This document shows positions 33,703-42,237 of a DNA stretch of 64,000 bases, one piece after another. The position numbers were made by a program, and so were the translations under genes. The DNA is from Halobacillus shinanisalinarum. Its GTDB lineage: Bacteria; Bacillota; Bacilli; Bacillales; Halobacillaceae. Location of the stretch: NCBI RefSeq assembly GCF_022919835.1, contig NZ_CP095074.1:4823026-4887025 (forward strand), in the 5' to 3' direction. Position 1 is the stretch's first letter; every line of letters starts with the position of its first letter. The notes below the pieces were generated by a model. It was not told the DNA's origin, ran no database searches, and saw nothing but the letters and a program-made list of their open reading frames with translations.

Positions 33703-34017
33703 ATGGGTGCGCCAACCGCTAAAAAATTAAGAGAATATCTTGGGGATTCATATCAAGATTCTGACGAAGAGTTGATTAGTCTTTATGTCGAAACACATAA
33801 ATTTTACCGCAAACTCAAAAAAGAAGTTAGTAAAAAAGATCTTATGTATGAGTACACAAATAAGGCGGGAGCAACTAATTTAGTTAAGAATCCTCTTTCG
33901 ATTGAACTAACAAAGACTGTTCAGACATTGAATAATTTGTTGAAGTCGATGGGATTGACCCCTGCTCAGCGTAAGAAGGTAGTGAACGATGATGTCGACG
34001 ACTTTGACGACTTCTAA
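33703..34017 (+). CDS. terS: Terminase small subunit, P27 family
   Basis: A 104-residue small terminase that recognises phage DNA for packaging. It shows the P27-family helical pattern (SIELTKTVQTLNNLLKSMGLTPAQRKK) and an acidic C-terminus. AGAGGAGGATG precedes ATG 33703. It overlaps the large subunit gene by 29 bp. Confidence 0.9.
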   Translation: MGAPTAKKLREYLGDSYQDSDEELISLYVETHKFYRKLKKEVSKKDLMYEYTNKAGATNLVKNPLSIELTKTVQTLNNLLKSMGLTPAQRKKVVNDDVDDFDDF

Positions 34018-35734
34018 AACTACTGGAATCCTAAAAATATTAGCGGATCCATCACCTCAACTTTTAACTACTTGGTACGCAAAACAGGTGGTAAAAGGAA
34101 AGATAATCGCTAGTAAAAAGAACATTTTAGCTGCAAAAAGACACCTGAATGACCTTGAAAAGCAGGGAACAGATGAATTTCCATGGGTGTTTAAAGAGGA
34201 TAAGGGTCACCGGCCCATCCGATTTATCGAGAAATACTGCAAACCTTCTAAAGGGGATTTTAACAAACTCATACTCCAGCCATGGCAGCACTTCATTATA
34301 GGATCGCTTTACGGTTGGGTTCATAAAGATACTGAGATAAGGCGCTTTCGTGAGGGTCTTATTTTTATTGGTCGAAAAAACGGAAAATCGACCATGATCT
34401 CAGGCGTTTCTAACTATGCTGTGGCAAAGGATGGGGAAAACGGGGCAGATATCTACTTGCTTGCTAACAGTAAGCAGCAATCCGGTATCATCTTTGAAGA
34501 AGCTAAGGCGATGGTGAAAAAATCGCCGCAACTGCGTAAACATTACACCCCATTACGCTATGAGATTAAACATGAAAAATCCTTCTCTAAAATCGAAGCC
34601 AGGGCTTCCGATAGTGAAAAATTAGACGGTTTGAACACGCATTTAGGTGTTTTTGATGAAATTCACGAGTTTAAAGACTACAAATTAATCAATATTATCA
34701 AAAAATCACGTGGATCACGGAAGCAGCCTTTGATTTTATATATCACTACAGCTGGCTATCAGCTTGACGGTCCTCTTGTTAATTACTATGAACAAGGAGC
34801 GGATGTGCTCCAGGGAGCGATTAAAGATGATCGTACTTTCTATTTCCTAGCAGAGCTTGATAGCGAAGATGAATTTGATCAGCCTGAAATGTGGGTGAAA
34901 GCCAACCCAAATATGGGCGTTTCCCTGGATTTAGAGACCCTGAAAGAGGATTGGGAGAAAGATAAGCGTACTCCCCAAGAACGTAGCGACTTCATAACCA
35001 AGCAGTTCAACATCTTTGTCAATGCTAGCAAGATGCCTTTCATCGACTTTGAAGTACTGAAAAGAAACGACAAGCATTTAAATGATTTATCTGTTTTAGA
35101 TGGTGTTAGTGCGATTGGCGGGTACGATTTATCCGATACAGAAGACTTTACCAGCGCTTGTTTGAGTTTTCCTTTACTAGAAACGGGTGAAGTGTATGTG
35201 AAAACGCACTCCTGGATCCCAAGGAAGAAAGTCAAAGAAGGAAACGAGAAAATCCCCTACATGGAATGGGCCGAAAAAGGCTTGTTAACAATTGTCGATG
35301 AAGATTACATCGATAAAGAACACGTATTTGATTGGTTTGAAAAGCGAAGCCAGCAATTTAACATCGATCTGATCACTTATGATCCAGCAAAAGCCTTTCG
35401 ATTAAACACAGCTCTCATAGAAAATGGTTTCGAAACAGAAGTCGTTCGGCAAGGGTTCTTAACACTGGGGCCAGCGATGCAGGATTTAAAACACCTATTC
35501 TTGGATGGCAAAATGATATTCAATGAAAACGAGTTACTGCGTTGGTACATCAACAATGTGGAGCTTGTGACAGACCGAAACAACAATATGATGCCTACCA
35601 AATCCAATCGTTACCGTAAGATAGACGGGTTTGCCGCCTTGCTAAACGCCCATACACAAGTGATGGGGCGCTTGGTTATACCAGCTGGTGATGGTGACAT
35701 TGGGATTGTGTCTATGGCAGATTTAATGAAGTAA
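33989..35734 (+). CDS. terL: Terminase large subunit
   Basis: A 581-residue packaging ATPase-nuclease. Walker A-like GRKNGKST is at 128-135, Walker B F-D-E-I-H-E near 220, and the nuclease domain includes GGYDLSDTEDFTSA (catalytic Asp) near 373 and D-P-A-K-A near 463. Length and order (HNH-terS-terL-portal) are those of HK97-like siphoviruses. Confidence 0.96.
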   Translation: MMSTTLTTSKTTGILKILADPSPQLLTTWYAKQVVKGKIIASKKNILAAKRHLNDLEKQGTDEFPWVFKEDKGHRPIRFIEKYCKPSKGDFNKLILQPWQHFIIGSLYGWVHKDTEIRRFREGLIFIGRKNGKSTMISGVSNYAVAKDGENGADIYLLANSKQQSGIIFEEAKAMVKKSPQLRKHYTPLRYEIKHEKSFSKIEARASDSEKLDGLNTHLGVFDEIHEFKDYKLINIIKKSRGSRKQPLILYITTAGYQLDGPLVNYYEQGADVLQGAIKDDRTFYFLAELDSEDEFDQPEMWVKANPNMGVSLDLETLKEDWEKDKRTPQERSDFITKQFNIFVNASKMPFIDFEVLKRNDKHLNDLSVLDGVSAIGGYDLSDTEDFTSACLSFPLLETGEVYVKTHSWIPRKKVKEGNEKIPYMEWAEKGLLTIVDEDYIDKEHVFDWFEKRSQQFNIDLITYDPAKAFRLNTALIENGFETEVVRQGFLTLGPAMQDLKHLFLDGKMIFNENELLRWYINNVELVTDRNNNMMPTKSNRYRKIDGFAALLNAHTQVMGRLVIPAGDGDIGIVSMADLMK

Positions 35735-35747
35735 GGGAGGTGATACA

Positions 35748-36968
35748 TTGAAATTCTTTCAACGAGTTAAATACACAGCATATAGCGCTTATGCCGCATG
35801 GAAAGGAGCGACTTATGATTTTTCCTCATGGATGGGTAAGACGTTTTGGGGCATTGACAATTCCACCTTAGCTACGAATGAGACGATTTTCAGCGTGGTT
35901 ACGCGGTTATCAAATAGCATGGCCTCACTACCTTTAAAGCTTCATGAAAATTATGCTGTGGTGAACAATGAAGCATCTGACGTTTTAATAAATGAGCCGA
36001 ATCAAAACATGTCTTCCTTTGAGTTTATTCGGAACTTGGAAACGTCCCGTAATGAAACCGGGAATGGGTATGCTGTGATTGAAAGGGGTATCCGAAACCA
36101 GGTTTCTCGTTTAACCATCGTGGATGCTAACCACGTAAACCCTGTGATAGAAAGATACACACGTGATTTATGGTATGAGGTATTAGGAGAAGACGGGAAA
36201 CGTTATTACTTTCATAATGCTGACATGATACACGTTAAACATATCGTAGGAAACTTAGGGATAAAGGGCATTGATCCGATTAAAGTGTTATCGAATGCTA
36301 ATGAATTTGATAAAGCGGTTCGTGAATTTAGTTTGAAAGAAATGCAAAGCGCCCCTAACTCATTCATTTTAAAATACAACGCAAATGTGGATTCGGATAA
36401 AAGAAAGCGGATCATTGATGACTTTAAACGTTTTTATAAGGATAATGGCGGCATTTTATTCCAAGAACACGGAGTTGAGATCAATCAACTGGACAGGAAG
36501 TATGTGGCAGCTGATACTTTAGCGACCGAACGTATTACAAAATCACGAGTGGCCAACGTTTATAACATGCCAGTGATCATGTTGAATGATACAGAGGGTG
36601 CTAGCTATTCCAGCAATGAACAGCTCATGCGAATGTTTGTGCAGCTTACTCTAATGCCAATCGTAAGGCAGTACGAACAAGAATTTAATAGAAAACTCCT
36701 CACACCAGCCGAAAGAAATGCTGGTTTTTATTTTAAATTTAATATGAAAGCTATGTTACGCGCTGATACACAAACGCAAATGGATGCTTACTTTAAAGGG
36801 ATTCGCTCAGGCATTTATGAACCAGATGAAGTGCGGCAATGGGAAGAACTTCCCCCACGGGGAGGGAATGCAGGGAAACTATGGCTTAGTGGTGATCTTT
36901 ACCCTATGGATATGGATCCGAAAGAACGTAAATCATCATCGAAAGGTGGTGGTGCTGATGAAGATTAA
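35748..36968 (+). CDS. Portal protein, HK97 type
   Basis: A 406-residue portal subunit (forms the dodecameric DNA channel at one capsid vertex). The family pattern N-E-T-I-F-S-V-V-T-R-L-S-N-S-M-A-S-L-P and VKHIVGNLGIKGIDPI is clear. The start is TTG 35748 with GGGAGGTGAT seven bases upstream. It overlaps the next gene by 11 bp. Confidence 0.95.
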   Translation: MKFFQRVKYTAYSAYAAWKGATYDFSSWMGKTFWGIDNSTLATNETIFSVVTRLSNSMASLPLKLHENYAVVNNEASDVLINEPNQNMSSFEFIRNLETSRNETGNGYAVIERGIRNQVSRLTIVDANHVNPVIERYTRDLWYEVLGEDGKRYYFHNADMIHVKHIVGNLGIKGIDPIKVLSNANEFDKAVREFSLKEMQSAPNSFILKYNANVDSDKRKRIIDDFKRFYKDNGGILFQEHGVEINQLDRKYVAADTLATERITKSRVANVYNMPVIMLNDTEGASYSSNEQLMRMFVQLTLMPIVRQYEQEFNRKLLTPAERNAGFYFKFNMKAMLRADTQTQMDAYFKGIRSGIYEPDEVRQWEELPPRGGNAGKLWLSGDLYPMDMDPKERKSSSKGGGADED

Positions 36969-38160
36969 CGTGGTGTATGGGCCACCGGCAAGCGGTAAAA
37001 CGACATATGTACAAGAGAATAAAAATAATTACACATTAATTTATGACTTTGACAAATTAATGCGGGACTTAAGCGGATTAGATTTATATGATCGACACTT
37101 GAATGTCATTGATTATGTGGTGGCTTTTCGATCACAGATTATTGAAATGCTTAAGAGCGAAACGAGATTTGATGAAGCGTGGCTTATCATATCTTATCCC
37201 AAAATAGAGTTTATTCAGGAGTTAGAAGGGCTTGACGTTTCTTATCAATTGATGGAAACAGACAAGGAAACCTGTAAACAACGCATCGATGAAGATGAGG
37301 AGCGGAAGGATAAAGCCCTTTGGAAACAGCTTGTAGAGGAGTGGTTTAAAAAACATGATAATCAGGATATTAACCAACGAAAGGGGGTGAGTTCAAAAAT
37401 GAGCAAGCAACAAAAGAAAAAGTTCTGGGAAATGAAGATGTCTGCTGTAGGCAATAGCTCAGCGGATATTTTTATTTATGGTGATATTGAGCGCTATCAA
37501 TGGCTGGAAGAAGATACGACAGCATCTAGTTTCAAAGCGGACTTAGATGAATTAGGCGATGTATCAACGATTAATCTTTATATTAACTCACCCGGCGGAT
37601 CTGTTTTTGAGGGTGTAACGATTCACAACATGCTGAAACGGCACAACGCTCACATCAATGTCTATGTAGATGCCTTGGCCGCATCAATTGCCAGTGTTAT
37701 TGCCATGGCCGGCGATACCATTCACATGCCAAAAAACTCTATGCTTATGATTCATAATGCTTGGAATATTGCTATCGGCAATGCTGCTGAATTAAGAAAA
37801 GCAGCTGATGATCTGGACCGTATCAATAATTCTGCCGTACAATCCTATCTGCAAAAGTCAGGGGATAAGTTGGATGAATCTAAGTTGCAGGAAATGTTGG
37901 ATGCTGAAACTTGGTTATCAGCAGATGAAGCTTTCCAGTATGGCTTGTGTGATGTGGTCCTGGAAGAAAATCAAATGGCTGCATCTGTCAGCAAAGAACT
38001 ATTTGAGAAGTACAAGAATGTACCGGACTTCTTAAATAAGAAAGTGGAACCAAAAAAATCGGCTGCTATTTCAGAAAAAGAAATGGCAGAGCGGCAAAAG
38101 ATTGCGGAACAAGCAAGATCAAATTCAAATTATATCAATGATATTCTGGGAGGAATGTAA
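36958..38160 (+). CDS. P-loop kinase-like domain fused in frame to ClpP-type prohead protease
   Basis: A 400-residue frame from ATG 36958. Residues 1-140 form a P-loop NTPase with VVYGPPASGKTTYVQ at 4-18, similar to small AAA/kinase proteins placed between portal and protease in some phages. Residues 148-400 are an S14/ClpP-type prohead protease with YINSPGGSVFEG, catalytic Ser in DALAASIAS and His in MLMIHNAW. An internal start ATG 37399 has the strong site AAAGGGGGTGA, so the 253-residue protease is surely also made alone. The fused form may be a read-through product. The protease matures the capsid by removing the delta domain of the capsid protein. Confidence 0.9.
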   Translation: MKINVVYGPPASGKTTYVQENKNNYTLIYDFDKLMRDLSGLDLYDRHLNVIDYVVAFRSQIIEMLKSETRFDEAWLIISYPKIEFIQELEGLDVSYQLMETDKETCKQRIDEDEERKDKALWKQLVEEWFKKHDNQDINQRKGVSSKMSKQQKKKFWEMKMSAVGNSSADIFIYGDIERYQWLEEDTTASSFKADLDELGDVSTINLYINSPGGSVFEGVTIHNMLKRHNAHINVYVDALAASIASVIAMAGDTIHMPKNSMLMIHNAWNIAIGNAAELRKAADDLDRINNSAVQSYLQKSGDKLDESKLQEMLDAETWLSADEAFQYGLCDVVLEENQMAASVSKELFEKYKNVPDFLNKKVEPKKSAAISEKEMAERQKIAEQARSNSNYINDILGGM

Positions 38161-38161
38161 G

Positions 38162-39376
38162 ATGACGAAGCGCAAAGAACTATTTAAGACAGTAAAACAA
38201 AAGAATCTATTAAAATTAGATCTCCAACATTTTGGTGATAAGACGTTATATGAGTTAAAGCAAAACATGACCACGGTTGGTCAGCAATTGCAAAAGACAG
38301 AAGATGCACTGGCATCAGCTGCTATTGATACAGGCAAATCAACTGAGGACATTCAAGCCCTGCAAAAATCACGTGATGATTTAAAAATGCGGTTTGACGT
38401 AATCAAGAATCAGCACGATCAGCTTGAGGAAGAACAACGTGCAAAGTTCGCGAAACAGGATAACCTTCAAGCGATCGACGACCCAACTGAACAAAAAGTA
38501 AAAGCAAAAGCAGAACTAATTCGTGCGACGATGCGACAAAAGCCTATCTCAGGTGATGTAAAAGCGGCTCTAGGTGATGAGGGAACGACAAACGGAGATA
38601 AGTTCTTACCTAAAACAGTTTCTTCAGATATTCTTACTGAGCCTTATGTGAAGAACCAACTACGCGGGGTTTCAGACTTTACGCAAATCACAAACCTTGA
38701 GATTCCTAAACTGAATTTCTCTTTAGATGATGATGACTTTATCGCAGATAAGGAAACGGCGAAGGAGCTTAAAGCAACAGGGGATGTCGTAACGTTTGGT
38801 CGTCATAAGTTTAAAGTGTTTGCTGGTATTTCAGAAACCGTCCTAAACGGTACTCACACAAACCTAGTCTCACACGTGGATCGTGCCCTATCTTCTGGTG
38901 TAGCTGCTAAAGAAAAGAAAGTCGCTTTTGCTGCAACTCCTAAGGTTGGGGAAGAGCACATGTCTTTCTACTCTACGCAGAACGCCATTAAGAAAGTGGC
39001 AGGCGAAAATATGTACAAGGCGATTAAAAATGCTATTGCTGATCTTCATGAGGATTACCGTGAAACGGCGAAAATCGTTATGCGGTTCCAGGACTACTCA
39101 GACATGATTGAGGTCTTGGCCAACAATAACTCAACACTCTACACAGCTCAACCTGAGCAAGTATTAGGGAAGCCGGTTATTTTCTCTGATTCAGCTGTAA
39201 ATCCTGTTGTGGGTAGTTTCATGTATTCTCATTTTAACTATGATCTAGGTATGCTTTTCGATCGTGATAAAGATGTTAAAACAGGTATTGAGCAGTTTGT
39301 CATTACAGCATGGATGGATCACCAGATCAAACTCAAATCAGCCTTTCGTATTGCTGAAGTTACTGCGACACCCTAA
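38162..39376 (+). CDS. Major capsid protein, HK97 fold
   Basis: A 404-residue HK97-type major capsid protein. ATG 38162 with GGAGG eight bases upstream is preferred over an in-frame start at 38102 inside the protease gene. Residues about 15-125 are the helical delta (scaffold) domain removed by the protease; the mature part starts near GDEGTTNGDKFLPKTV. The zero-frame protein ends ...T-A-T-P at CCC-TAA (39371-39376). The +1 frame continues without stop into an Fn3 domain (to 39641), which strongly suggests a second, longer capsid protein made by frameshifting. Confidence 0.95.
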   Translation: MTKRKELFKTVKQKNLLKLDLQHFGDKTLYELKQNMTTVGQQLQKTEDALASAAIDTGKSTEDIQALQKSRDDLKMRFDVIKNQHDQLEEEQRAKFAKQDNLQAIDDPTEQKVKAKAELIRATMRQKPISGDVKAALGDEGTTNGDKFLPKTVSSDILTEPYVKNQLRGVSDFTQITNLEIPKLNFSLDDDDFIADKETAKELKATGDVVTFGRHKFKVFAGISETVLNGTHTNLVSHVDRALSSGVAAKEKKVAFAATPKVGEEHMSFYSTQNAIKKVAGENMYKAIKNAIADLHEDYRETAKIVMRFQDYSDMIEVLANNNSTLYTAQPEQVLGKPVIFSDSAVNPVVGSFMYSHFNYDLGMLFDRDKDVKTGIEQFVITAWMDHQIKLKSAFRIAEVTATP

Positions 39377-39641
39377 TGCGCCCTCTGGCTTAACAGCAAC
39401 CAATGTGACAGACACAAGTCTAACGCTTAATTGGGATGCTGTTTCGTACCCAGAGGGAATTCAACACTATGAAGTCTTCCGTGATGGGGAATTCTTAGAT
39501 ACAAGAGTAGGAACAAGTTTTGCGGATAGTGGATTGACTGCCTCCACTGATTATAGTTACCAGGTTAAAGCGGTAGCTAATAATGGAGCGGCGTCTGAAT
39601 TAAGTGAGCCACTAGTTGTTACAACTTCAGCAGCAGTATAA
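39372..39641 (+). CDS. Fn3 domain, +1 frameshift extension of the capsid protein
   Basis: About 90 codons encoding one fibronectin type III domain: APSGLTATNVTDTSLTLNWD, then HYEVFRDGEFLDT and TDYSYQVKAVANNGAASE. No start codon with a ribosome site exists at its beginning. Reading CCC-TAA with a +1 slip (CCC to CCT, then AAT) joins it to the capsid protein as V-T-A-T-P-N-A-P-S-G-L. Ig-like/Fn3 domains added to capsid proteins by frameshift are known in siphoviruses and decorate the capsid surface. Confidence 0.85.
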   Translation, partial: PNAPSGLTATNVTDTSLTLNWDAVSYPEGIQHYEVFRDGEFLDTRVGTSFADSGLTASTDYSYQVKAVANNGAASELSEPLVVTTSAAV

Positions 39642-39655
39642 GGAGGGATTGATTC

Positions 39656-39964
39656 ATGCTAACAGCAGAGCAGTTCCTACCAGAGATTAAAAACTGGCTA
39701 AGAATAGATGGAAGTGAGGATGATCAAATCCTCACTTCTTTATTCTTATCTGCGAAAGAATTTCTAAAAGGGGCGGGTATTCCTGAACCGGATCCTCCGT
39801 CTGAAAGGTATAAGATTGCTATCCTTCTGATGGTCTCAAATGGATATGAGAATCGATCACCTGTTGTAGTTGGAAGCAGTGCTTCAGATCTCCCATTTAG
39901 CTTACAAACCTTTATTTTGCAATTAAAAGCTGAGGCACTGCCAAGCGAGAGTGATGTAACGTGA
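39656..39964 (+). CDS. Head-tail connector protein (gp6-like)
   Basis: A 102-residue all-helical protein of the HK97 gp6-like connector family (LTAEQFLPEIKNWLRIDGSEDD, then F-L-S-A-K-E-F-L) that docks under the portal. AAGGAGGGATTG precedes ATG 39656. It overlaps the next gene by 4 bp. Confidence 0.88.
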   Translation: MLTAEQFLPEIKNWLRIDGSEDDQILTSLFLSAKEFLKGAGIPEPDPPSERYKIAILLMVSNGYENRSPVVVGSSASDLPFSLQTFILQLKAEALPSESDVT

Positions 39965-40293
39965 GGTTTTCAACCATGAATGAAAGAATAAAGATCATGA
40001 TTCCAGGTCCAGAGAAAGATCCGGATACAGGTTATCCAATTCCTGAAAAAGATCGAAAAGATGATCTCTTCTATGAGTGTTGGTCAGAGCCTTCTGCACC
40101 GAAAGGTAGAGAATTCTATGAAGCGGCAGCGGTTCAGGCCGAACAGCAAATCGATCATAAGATACGCTGGAAAACAGGAATTACAAATGATATGTATGTG
40201 CTCTGGCACGAAGTTAAGTACAACATCAAGGCTGTTTTGCCTGATTATGCGTATAAAAAATATGTCATCTTGAAATTGGAGGTGATCCAATGA
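39961..40293 (+). CDS. Head-tail adaptor/head closure protein
   Basis: A 110-residue beta-rich protein of the phage head-tail joining family (SPP1 gp16-like), with ERIKIMIPGPEKDPDTGYP and CWSEPSAPKGREFYEAAA. GTG 39961 overlaps the previous stop (GTGA); ATG 39976 is a possible alternative. It seals the connector after packaging. Confidence 0.85.
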   Translation: MRFSTMNERIKIMIPGPEKDPDTGYPIPEKDRKDDLFYECWSEPSAPKGREFYEAAAVQAEQQIDHKIRWKTGITNDMYVLWHEVKYNIKAVLPDYAYKKYVILKLEVIQ

Positions 40294-40679
40294 GCATGGA
40301 CATTAAGGGTATGAAACAAATTCAATCACGTATTGAAAGCATGGGGAAAAATGGTGTACGTGTGGAGAACAAAGCGATTCGCGCTGGAGGGGTACCTGTT
40401 GCGGAAGCCATGCGGGAGGAAGTAGCGGTTTCTGATGTTAATTCATCGGGCTATGTCCACATACGGGACGATATTCAAATCAGTGGTGTGAAAAACTTGG
40501 ACGGGATTAAATCTGTTGAAGTTGGTCCAGGTAAGAAAACGGCATGGAGAGCAAATTTCTTGGTTAACGGAACTATTAAAATGCCACCTGATGACTTCAT
40601 GGGACGAGCCTACGATCAATCAAAGGATGAAGCCCAGGAAAAAATTAAAGATGTCATCCGGTCGGAGCTAAAATTATGA
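40290..40679 (+). CDS. HK97 gp10-like tail completion protein
   Basis: A 129-residue protein of the HK97 gp10 family, which helps to finish the neck or tail. The typical start MDIKGMKQIQSRIESMG and GP-G-K-K-T-A-W-R-A-N-F-L are present. ATG 40290 overlaps the previous stop and has GGAGGTGAT upstream. Confidence 0.85.
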   Translation: MSMDIKGMKQIQSRIESMGKNGVRVENKAIRAGGVPVAEAMREEVAVSDVNSSGYVHIRDDIQISGVKNLDGIKSVEVGPGKKTAWRANFLVNGTIKMPPDDFMGRAYDQSKDEAQEKIKDVIRSELKL

Positions 40680-41032
40680 TAGATTTGACCATCCCTGTTT
40701 ATCAAGCATTAAAAGACAATGCTTACATCAAAGCTAATGTTACAGGCGGTGTCCATCAATACACTATAGCGTCTGGTAAGAGCCCTCCGTACATCCGGAT
40801 TGCTGAATTAAACAATTATGATTCTCAATTTCATGATAATAGTCCGTATGCAAGTGCATTGCGCTTTCAGATTGATATATGGACACCCTATAATCCCCAC
40901 CCCATTGCTGTAGAAGTGGATAAAACCATGAAAGCAATGGGTTTTTCGCGTACAAGTGCAAATCCTCAATGGGATGACACTTTGAAAGGTTTTAGAAAGA
41001 TTATGCGTTATCAAACAGTAAAAACATTTTAG
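40676..41032 (+). CDS. Tail terminator-like protein (DUF3168)
   Basis: A 118-residue DUF3168-type protein (LTIPVYQALKDNAYIKANVTGGVHQY, then RFQIDIWTPYNP) that caps the tail tube at the head side. ATGA overlap with the previous gene; the major tail protein follows. Confidence 0.85.
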   Translation: MIDLTIPVYQALKDNAYIKANVTGGVHQYTIASGKSPPYIRIAELNNYDSQFHDNSPYASALRFQIDIWTPYNPHPIAVEVDKTMKAMGFSRTSANPQWDDTLKGFRKIMRYQTVKTF

Positions 41033-41044
41033 GAGGAATTCTAC

Positions 41045-41632
41045 ATGGCATCATCAATCGTTGGTTTAAAAGATTTAGTTTATGCACCTTTACTCGATGA
41101 TTCAGCATCGGGCGCAACATACGGAGAAGTAAAACCTTTGGCGCCTGCAATCACAGCTTCTACGGAGACAGCGGAAGAAACAGCAACCCAGTACGCTGAT
41201 AACGGTCCTATTGAAGTTGTTTCGCAAATCGGCGAGACGACAATAACAATCACAGCTTCTGCACTTGAACAGGCCGTATTGGCTGAAATCCTCGGTCAAG
41301 AAGTTAGAAAAGGTGTCATTGTTTATAAACAGACGGCCACAGCACCTTATATCGCAATCGGTTTTAAAGGGACTAAAGCAAACGGTAAAAATCGTAATGT
41401 TTGGTTACTGAAAGGTCGTTTTGCCACACCGTCTGACGAGTGGAATACAAAAGCAGATTCCCCTGAGTTCTCAAACCAAGAAATTACAGCTACTTTCATT
41501 CGTCGCGATTTTGATGAAGCGTTCAAGATTACGGGGGATGAGGAAGTAACAGAATTTGATCAGTATAAAGGAACCTTCTTTGATCAAGTCTTTGATCCGG
41601 CTCAGCTTGATGTTGCGCCAACTACGCCCTAA
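41045..41632 (+). CDS. Major tail protein
   Basis: A 195-residue phi13/TP901-type tail tube subunit. It contains GLKDLVYAPLLDD at the start and the family's E-V-V-S-Q-I-G-E-T-T-I-T-I-T region. AGGAGGAATTC precedes ATG 41045. The gene ends ...ACG CCC TAA, the same CCC-TAA context as the capsid gene. Here the +1 frame has only 38 codons, without a recognisable domain, and passes through two hairpins. Confidence 0.9.
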   Translation: MASSIVGLKDLVYAPLLDDSASGATYGEVKPLAPAITASTETAEETATQYADNGPIEVVSQIGETTITITASALEQAVLAEILGQEVRKGVIVYKQTATAPYIAIGFKGTKANGKNRNVWLLKGRFATPSDEWNTKADSPEFSNQEITATFIRRDFDEAFKITGDEEVTEFDQYKGTFFDQVFDPAQLDVAPTTP

Positions 41633-41642
41633 GCTTGCGGTT

Positions 41643-41661
41643 GCGGGGTTTTTAACCCCGC
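41643..41661 (+). terminator. Perfect hairpin 10 bp after the major tail gene
   Basis: GCGGGGTT-TTT-AACCCCGC, an 8-bp perfect stem starting 11 nt behind the TAA. It could stabilise the mRNA, act as a weak terminator or serve as a frameshift-stimulating structure for the CCC-TAA site. Confidence 0.5.
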
Positions 41662-41683
41662 CCAGCCGTATTATGAATGACAT

Positions 41684-41714
41684 GCGCCCGTCTAATCGCG
41701 GGCGTTTATTTTTA
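41684..41714 (+). terminator. Terminator between tail tube and chaperone genes
   Basis: GCGCCCG / CGGGCGT stem followed by TTATTTTT. It probably lowers expression of downstream genes relative to the abundant tail-tube protein. Confidence 0.7.
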
Positions 41715-41728
41715 AGGAGGATTATACA

Positions 41729-42055
41729 TTGGAAATCGTACTAAAAATAAATGGTGAAGATAAAACATTTACTCAGTCGTTTGTATCTGGATACTGCTTT
41801 AAAAAAGCGTTGGAGCTGTCTACTGAGGAAGAGAAGAAGGGCTTTGACGTTAAAATACTTGAAAAAGAAATCGATTTTGTTTGCGAAGTGTTTAATAACC
41901 AGTTCACACGTGATGAATTCTACAAAGGCGTGGATGCGACAAAACTGATGAGTGAGATTCGTCGCATCATGGGAGAAGAGATCCTTGGATTGCCGTCTGA
42001 AGATGAGATTACGGATTTTTTGACACAACAGGCGGAGAACGAAAAAGGCGCGTAA
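41729..42055 (+). CDS. Tail assembly chaperone (gpG-like)
   Basis: A 108-residue acidic helical protein in the position of lambda gpG, between the tail-tube and tape-measure genes. The start is TTG 41729 with AAGGAGGATT upstream. It ends at TAA 42053-42055, but the -1 frame continues for about 60 codons (see next entry). Confidence 0.88.
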   Translation: MEIVLKINGEDKTFTQSFVSGYCFKKALELSTEEEKKGFDVKILEKEIDFVCEVFNNQFTRDEFYKGVDATKLMSEIRRIMGEEILGLPSEDEITDFLTQQAENEKGA

Positions 42056-42225
42056 CCTTCGCTGAACAGTATGACAATCTAAAAAAAATGTATCGTGAAT
42101 TGATGCAGAACGGATATAAGTTGCCAGAGATCGATGCAATGGATATCCGTTTTTTCTTTGAATTAATGGGAGCTGAAAGTGAACCACAACAGCCGAAACT
42201 AACGCCAATTGATCATGTTTTCTAA
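42043..42225 (+). CDS. -1 frameshift extension of the tail chaperone (gpGT-like)
   Basis: From the five-A run at 42042-42046 the -1 frame reads ...RRVTFAEQYDNLKKMYRELM and ends at TAA 42223-42225 just before the tape-measure gene. There is no ribosome site for separate initiation. A gpG/gpGT pair made by -1 frameshifting is conserved in most long-tailed phages. The slip site GAAAAAGG is not a classic heptamer, so the exact position is uncertain. Confidence 0.75.
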   Translation, partial: KRRVTFAEQYDNLKKMYRELMQNGYKLPEIDAMDIRFFFELMGAESEPQQPKLTPIDHVF

Positions 42226-42237
42226 GGGAGGTGCGCT

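Noticed and set aside
39264-39641. Independent Fn3 protein starting inside the capsid gene
   Set aside because: The ATG at 39264 lacks a ribosome site and would prepend about 40 non-domain residues; a frameshift from the capsid frame explains the arrangement.
41741-42208. 155-codon minus-strand frame opposite the tail chaperone genes
   Set aside because: It is antisense to the gpG/gpGT coding sequence with no ribosome site; a shadow frame.
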